A stretch of 45,402 bases of DNA from Desulfobacteraceae bacterium (GTDB lineage Bacteria; Desulfobacterota; Desulfobacteria; Desulfobacterales; Desulfosalsimonadaceae), in assembly GCA_003597945.1 (NCBI GenBank), contig QZJS01000004.1, positions 1 to 45,402 of the forward strand, given 5' to 3'. Of the stretch, positions 41,639-45,402 are shown piece by piece. Within the stretch, counting starts at the first letter, position 1. Each line of letters begins with the position of its first letter. The notes under the pieces are model-generated. The model was not told the origin of the DNA. It did no database searches and worked only from the letters and a program-made list of their open reading frames with translations. The position numbers were made by a program, and so were the translations under genes.

Positions 41639-42772
41639 TCACCTGCAATCGTTAAATACGGTCAGATTGTTCCGGTGAATCACTTCATCATAGGATTTAT
41701 GTCCCAGCCGATCCCGGATTGCACTGGTGTTGCAGCCCATTATCCTGCGAATATCCGCGGCGCTGTAATTGACCAGCCCCATGGCCAGGGAAACATCCCG
41801 CCCGTCTCTGAGCTCCACCGGCGCGCCTTCACCGAAGTCTCCGGATACATCGGTGATGCCGCCCGGAAGCAGACTTTTCCCTTTTTCAAGGATGGCATCC
41901 GCCGCGCCGTCGTCAATCACGATTGTCCCTTTGGGTTTTAAGGTATAACCGATCCAGCATTTGCGGCGGGACAGCCTTATCTCCGCGGGTGCGAAAAAAG
42001 TCCCGACGGATTTTCCGGAAAAAAGCTTTAATAAAACATCATCTTCCAATCCGGGCCCGATGACCATGGGAATGCCCGCGCCGGTTACTTTGCGCGCGGC
42101 CTTGATTTTGGTCAGCATGCCGCCGGTGCCCAAAACACCGGGTATCCCGCCCGCCAGTTTCTCGATGGCTTTTGTAATTCGCAAAACTTCGGGAATCAGG
42201 CGGGCTGCGGGATCTTTCCCGGGATCGGCGGTATAGAGCCCGCCGATATCGGTCAGGTTGATGAGAATATCGGCATCCATCAAAAGGGCGATCATTGCCG
42301 AGAGGTGATCGTTGTCGCCGAACTTTATCTCCGCTACCGCCACCGTGTCGTTTTCATTGATAACGGGAATGATTTTCCATGCCAGCAACGTGTGCAGCGT
42401 GTTTCGGGCGTTTAAGTACCGTATCCGGTTATTAAGATCCTCGCCGGTCAGCAGTACCTGGGCGACTTTTCGATCGTATTGGACAAAAGCCTGCTCGTAG
42501 GCCATCATTAATCCCGACTGACCCACGGCGGCAATGGCTTGTCGTTTAGGAATTTCATCCGGCCGCCGGGTCAGGCCGATTTTTTTCATGCCCGCAGCCA
42601 TGGCCCCGGATGAGACCAGCAGCACTTCACGCCCTTCGGCGGTCAACTGATTGATCTGTCGGGACAGCGTTTCGATGACCGCCAGATTCAAGCCCGAATG
42701 GGCGGTCAGTACGCCGCTGCCGACTTTTACAACGATCCGCCTGGCATTGTGGAAAAAATTCGCCCTGCACAT
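41639..42772 (-). CDS. proB: Glutamate 5-kinase (with PUA domain)
   Basis: First step of proline synthesis, phosphorylation of glutamate. About 377 residues: the amino-acid kinase domain (RRIVVKVGSGVLT, LLVSSGAMAAGMKKIG, IRYLNARNTLHTLL, FGDNDHLSAMIALL, GTGGMLTKIKAARKV) plus a C-terminal PUA domain (LLPGGITDVSGDFGEGAPVELRD, GLVNYSAADIRRIMG). The ATG at 42772, five bases past the obgE stop, is preferred; an in-frame TTG at 42799 would overlap obgE. proA is not in the window. Confidence 0.95.
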   Translation of the reverse strand: MCRANFFHNARRIVVKVGSGVLTAHSGLNLAVIETLSRQINQLTAEGREVLLVSSGAMAAGMKKIGLTRRPDEIPKRQAIAAVGQSGLMMAYEQAFVQYDRKVAQVLLTGEDLNNRIRYLNARNTLHTLLAWKIIPVINENDTVAVAEIKFGDNDHLSAMIALLMDADILINLTDIGGLYTADPGKDPAARLIPEVLRITKAIEKLAGGIPGVLGTGGMLTKIKAARKVTGAGIPMVIGPGLEDDVLLKLFSGKSVGTFFAPAEIRLSRRKCWIGYTLKPKGTIVIDDGAADAILEKGKSLLPGGITDVSGDFGEGAPVELRDGRDVSLAMGLVNYSAADIRRIMGCNTSAIRDRLGHKSYDEVIHRNNLTVFNDCR

Positions 42773-42776
42773 TTTC

Positions 42777-43781
42777 TTAATCCGCCATGGTGGCGACAAG
42801 GTGATGCTGCATGGCCGTCAGAAGCGCATCCACGCCGCTGCCGGTGTGCGCGGAAATATGATACACGGGTCGGTCGCCAAAGGCCGAGACAAAGGCTTCT
42901 GCTCCCTTGACCCCTTCATCGAGATCTATTTTATTGAGTACCACGATTTGGGGCTTTTCCGCAAGGGCCGGATTGTATCCGGCCAGTTCCTGACCAATGG
43001 CATTATAGGAAAAAAGGGGATCGGAAGGATCGATTTGGGAAGCATCAATGAGATGCAGCAGCACCCGGGTCCGCTCAATATGCCGCAAAAACCAGACCCC
43101 GAGACCAACGCCCTGGTGCGCACCTTTGATCAGCCCGGGAATGTCGGCAACCACGAACGGCTCACCCCGCGGTGGATAGACCACGCCGAGAACAGGGGTA
43201 AGGGTGGTAAAGGGATAGTTGTCGATTTTAGGCCGGGCCGATGAAATCCGGCTGATAAGGGTTGATTTGCCGGCATTGGGAAAACCGACAATGCCGACAT
43301 CAGCAAGAAGTTTAAGATCGATCAGGAGGTCGAGGGATTCGCCGGGCATGCCGGTCTGCGCGAATCGCGGAGCCCGGTTGGTGGAAGTTGTAAAATGTTT
43401 GTTTCCCTTTCCGCCGATACCGCCTCCGGCCACAACGACGGACTCACCGTCTTCCACAAAATCTTTTATAATTTCATTATTTTGTGCGTTTCTAATGATG
43501 GTTCCCAACGGAACCTCAATGATCAGATCCTCGCCGCCTCTGCCGGCCCGCTGTCTGCCCTGGCCGTGTCCGCCGTTTTTGGCGGCAAAGTTGCGTTTAA
43601 ACTGGAACTGGGACAGGGTCCGTTTTCTGGATGTCGCGCGGATGATGACATCGCCGCCCTTGCCGCCGTCGCCGCCGTCCGGACCGCCTTTTGGGATATA
43701 CTTTTCCCGTCGGAAGCTGACGCAACCCCGGCCTCCGTCGCCGGCTTTGATGGAAATCCGCGCTTCATCAATGAATTTCAC
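42777..43781 (-). CDS. obgE: Obg-family GTPase
   Basis: Essential ribosome-assembly and stress GTPase. 334 residues: the glycine-rich Obg domain ([48 protein letters not shown]), then the G domain with [12 protein letters not shown] (G1), DIPGLIKGA (G3), and NKIDL (G4). The C-terminal OCT domain is absent, as in many Proteobacteria. The start is a GTG overlapping the rpmA stop (GTGA). The gene order rplU-rpmA-obgE is the widely conserved one. Confidence 0.96.
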   Translation of the reverse strand: MKFIDEARISIKAGDGGRGCVSFRREKYIPKGGPDGGDGGKGGDVIIRATSRKRTLSQFQFKRNFAAKNGGHGQGRQRAGRGGEDLIIEVPLGTIIRNAQNNEIIKDFVEDGESVVVAGGGIGGKGNKHFTTSTNRAPRFAQTGMPGESLDLLIDLKLLADVGIVGFPNAGKSTLISRISSARPKIDNYPFTTLTPVLGVVYPPRGEPFVVADIPGLIKGAHQGVGLGVWFLRHIERTRVLLHLIDASQIDPSDPLFSYNAIGQELAGYNPALAEKPQIVVLNKIDLDEGVKGAEAFVSAFGDRPVYHISAHTGSGVDALLTAMQHHLVATMAD

Positions 43782-44032
43782 ACGAGATATACGCTGACTT
43801 TTTTCCGGTCACGCCCCAGTCGCTCATAGGTCACAATACCGTCAATCTTGGCGAAAAGGGTATAATCCTTGCCCATTCCCACGTTCTGGCCGGGATGAAT
43901 TCTGGTGCCGAGCTGGCGCACCAAGACATTGCCCGCCCTGACGATCTGGCCGCCGTATCGCTTTACGCCGCGGCGCTGGCCGTTGCTGTCCCGTCCGTTT
44001 CGCGAGCTTCCGCCCGCCTTTTTATGTGCCAT
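43778..44032 (-). CDS. rpmA: 50S ribosomal protein L27
   Basis: 84 residues, full length. Starts [20 protein letters not shown] (the N-terminal tail that reaches the peptidyl-transferase centre), then [39 protein letters not shown] precedes the ATG. 22 bases after rplU and overlapping obgE by 4. Confidence 0.97.
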   Translation of the reverse strand: MAHKKAGGSSRNGRDSNGQRRGVKRYGGQIVRAGNVLVRQLGTRIHPGQNVGMGKDYTLFAKIDGIVTYERLGRDRKKVSVYLV

Positions 44033-44054
44033 GGATCTGCTCCTTTATTTATCT

Positions 44055-44372
44055 CTATTGCGCCGCGACGATATTATCGATGCGGACGGCCGTGTAATCC
44101 TGCCGGTGACCCTGTTTCCGGCGGTAACCCTTACGGCGCTTATATTTGAATACAATGATCTTCTTGCTTCGGTCCTGCTCGATGATACGTGCCTGCACGG
44201 ACGCCTGCTCGACCACCGGCCGGCCGACGGTCAGATTCTGACCGTCGGATACCAGCAACACCTTGTCAAAAGAAACCGGATCTCCAACATTACCGGCAAT
44301 TTTTTCCATGCGCAACACATCACCTTGTTGTACCCGGTACTGTTTACCACCGGCTGCGATTACCGCATACAT
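44055..44372 (-). CDS. rplU: 50S ribosomal protein L21
   Basis: 105 residues, full length: MYAVIAAGGKQYRVQQGDVLRMEKI at the start, the long central loop, and the basic KYKRRKGYRRKQGHRQDYTAVRI end. GGGAGG lies nine bases before the ATG. First gene of the operon, driven by the promoter at 44421-44448. Confidence 0.97.
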   Translation of the reverse strand: MYAVIAAGGKQYRVQQGDVLRMEKIAGNVGDPVSFDKVLLVSDGQNLTVGRPVVEQASVQARIIEQDRSKKIIVFKYKRRKGYRRKQGHRQDYTAVRIDNIVAAQ

Positions 44373-44420
44373 CGATATTTCCTCCCTGTAAAAAATCTGA
44401 AACGCTTAATAAACTTTAAA

Positions 44421-44448
44421 AGTATATTTTTATTATTTTTTTTGTCAA
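44421..44448 (-). promoter_or_regulatory. Sigma-70 promoter of the rplU operon
   Basis: On the minus strand a perfect TTGACA, a 16-base AT-only spacer and TATACT; the start would fall near 44414, giving a 40-base leader. The strongest promoter match in the window. Confidence 0.75.
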
Positions 44449-44465
44449 TAAAAAACTTGAGAAAT

Positions 44466-44485
44466 GATGCCGCAACCACGGCATC
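44466..44485 (-). terminator. Hairpin downstream of the RRM gene
   Basis: Perfect 7-base arms GATGCCG/CGGCATC with a 6-base loop just after the stop codon. The T-run follows only after about 10 bases, so this is a weak intrinsic terminator at best. Confidence 0.45.
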
Positions 44486-44489
44486 AGGG

Positions 44490-44762
44490 CTAATATCGCG
44501 GACGCCGTTTCGGCCGGTCGCTTTTAGGCTTGGCTTGATTGACCTTGATATTCCTGCCTTTGATCATGGTTCCATTTAACGCTTTCATGGCCTTGTCGGC
44601 TTCGGAATTATCCGGCATTTCGACAAAGCCAAAACCCTTTGACTGACCCGAAAATTTATCCGAAATAATATTGGCGCTTTCGATCCGGCCAAATTCCGCA
44701 AACGCTTCTTTCAAATCCTCTTCCGTGACATTAAAGGCCAAGTTTCCGACGTAAATATTCAT
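44490..44762 (-). CDS. Small RRM-domain RNA-binding protein
   Basis: 90 residues forming one RRM: RNP2 is IYVGNL at the N-terminus and RNP1 is KGFGFVEM, with the usual beta-alpha-beta spacing (NVTEEDLKEAFAEFG, ALNGTMIKGRNIKV). A basic tail PKSDRPKRRPRY follows. Similar small RRM proteins occur in cyanobacteria and Deltaproteobacteria and are often cold-induced. The ATG at 44762 is chosen because AAGGAG lies seven bases upstream and the RRM starts there; the frame extends further upstream but into structured leader DNA. The leader contains several hairpins that could control expression. Confidence 0.92.
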   Translation of the reverse strand: MNIYVGNLAFNVTEEDLKEAFAEFGRIESANIISDKFSGQSKGFGFVEMPDNSEADKAMKALNGTMIKGRNIKVNQAKPKSDRPKRRPRY

Positions 44763-44771
44763 ACAGCAACT

Positions 44772-44859
44772 CCTTTGTAAAAGGGGTGAATAAAAAAAGC
44801 TATCAAAGAAACCGACCCCTTGAATCAGTCGATAGCAAATTGCCATGTATTGGCAATTT
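44772..44859 (-). promoter_or_regulatory. Structured leader of the RRM gene (attenuator/SD-sequestering candidate)
   Basis: Read on the minus strand, in order: a perfect 9-base inverted repeat AAATTGCCA/TGGCAATTT (44837-44859); arms GCTATC/GATAGC (44831-44836 and 44799-44804) followed by seven T residues, a terminator-like layout; and a 5-base hairpin CCTTT/AAAGG that overlaps the ribosome-binding site AAGGAG (44772-44784). The block AAGGGG (44816-44821) can pair instead with CCCCTT (44781-44786), which would compete with or cross the other two pairings. Confidence 0.45.
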
Positions 44860-44987
44860 AAAAACCGCCCATAGACGCTAAAAAAGCAATTTTGCGCCAA
44901 TTCGCGGTGTTGCGCCGACAAACCTGCATGCGGGTCATCGGCAGCCCGTTATTACGGACCACACATCATACTGTTTCCAGATCATGC

Positions 44988-45023
44988 AAAAAGGGGGCTT
45001 TCCACACAGAAATACCCCCTTTT
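44988..45023 (-). terminator. Rho-independent terminator downstream of the dsrP-like gene
   Basis: On the minus strand AAAAGGGGG pairs with CCCCCTTTT and runs into further T residues; the opposite strand reads similarly, so it may be bidirectional. Confidence 0.7.
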
Positions 45024-45055
45024 ACTCAAATGATCAACAAATACCGGTGGGCCGA

Positions 45056-45402
45056 TCAGGCCGCGGTTTCTTCCTTGACGCTGATAACAATCTTGTAAAG
45101 AATCGTCAGGATCAGAAAGCCGGTGGCATAAACGCCCAGCGTGATCATAATTTCCGGAAACGTCGGAATATATTCCTGAACGCGATGCAGCGGGTTGGGA
45201 ATAAACCCGCCGGCGATCATACCGAGTCCCTTGTCGATCCATGTGCCGATAAAAACAAACACGCAGGCCACGGCCAACACCATTTCGTTTCGCCGGGCGT
45301 TGGGAAAAAGCAGTATCCCGATGGCGGTAAGCATCAGCAGCATCGACGTCCACATCCATGGCACCAAGACCCCGTGCCCGTGCAGACCAACGAACAGGTA
45401 AA
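45056..45402 (-). CDS. NrfD-family membrane subunit, probable DsrP of the DsrMKJOP complex (3' part)
   Basis: The frame enters from the right window edge and ends at 45056, so only the C-terminal 115 residues are visible. The segment has three hydrophobic helices. It includes VPWMWTSMLLMLTAIGILLFP, FVFIGTWIDKGLGMIAGGFIPNPL and ITLGVYATGFLILTILYKIV, ending in a charged cytosolic tail (SVKEETAA). This resembles the C-terminus of DsrP, which oxidises menaquinol and passes electrons toward dissimilatory sulfite reduction. Other NrfD relatives (HmcC, QrcD) are possible from this fragment alone. A GTG inside the visible part is not the true start. Confidence 0.75.
   Translation of the reverse strand, partial: YLFVGLHGHGVLVPWMWTSMLLMLTAIGILLFPNARRNEMVLAVACVFVFIGTWIDKGLGMIAGGFIPNPLHRVQEYIPTFPEIMITLGVYATGFLILTILYKIVISVKEETAA

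Noticed and set aside
1-45402. CRISPR arrays, rRNA genes, complete insertion sequences, prophage structural genes
   Set aside because: No regular short repeats with spacers, no rRNA-like sequence, no transposase or phage structural motifs were found.

Overview
The window looks like a chromosome segment of a sulfate-reducing Desulfobacterota (former Deltaproteobacteria, Desulfobacterales-like). The evidence is moderate GC; a DsrP-type NrfD-family membrane subunit cut by the right edge; the rplU-rpmA-obgE-proB-nadD-rsfS-gpmI order; and many RND, rhodanese, cNMP/PilZ and zinc-ribbon proteins. Most genes lie on the minus strand. No rRNA, CRISPR array or intact insertion sequence is visible.

0-12 kb: a long minus-strand run. 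In transcription order it holds an exported TlpA-like thioredoxin, a cNMP-binding protein fused to a rhodanese-like domain that lacks its cysteine, a DoxX/MauE-type membrane protein, a small lipoprotein, a complete tripartite RND efflux pump (outer-membrane lipoprotein, adaptor, inner-membrane transporter), two unknown proteins (one with a glycine-zipper tail) and queF. 12-24 kb is housekeeping: tRNA-Leu, a Sua5/YrdC protein, a PurD-PurE fusion, ddl, a SHOCT membrane protein, a DUF1992 protein, tRNA-Met, a very acidic repetitive zinc-ribbon/DUF3426 membrane protein, hpt, a DnaJ/CbpA-type co-chaperone and mnmG. A YhcC-like radical SAM gene on the plus strand follows.

24.8-33.5 kb appears to be an old integrated element. 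A 76-bp direct repeat (3 mismatches) made of the tRNA-Ser(GCU) 3' half plus its terminator sits at both ends: the intact tRNA is on the right and a remnant on the left, fused to the 3' end of the radical SAM gene. A C-terminal tyrosine-recombinase fragment lies beside the intact tRNA. The cargo is mixed: a DUF3108 protein, a DUF2914 protein with a fused diadenylate cyclase-YbbR protein, an exported haloalkane-dehalogenase-like hydrolase, a VOC protein, a thermonuclease broken by an in-frame TGA, an exported flavodoxin/ferredoxin protein and small fragments.

33.5-45.4 kb: two tRNA-Ser genes, then two plus-strand genes of unknown role (an acidic-tail protein and a two-zinc-ribbon protein). A long, tightly packed minus-strand operon runs from rplU through rpmA, obgE, proB, nadD, rsfS, gpmI and a stand-alone HSDR_N-type protein to a HEAT-repeat protein and a PilZ protein. 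Upstream of rplU is a small RRM RNA-binding protein gene with a structured, attenuator-like leader, and at the right edge the 3' part of the probable dsrP gene.
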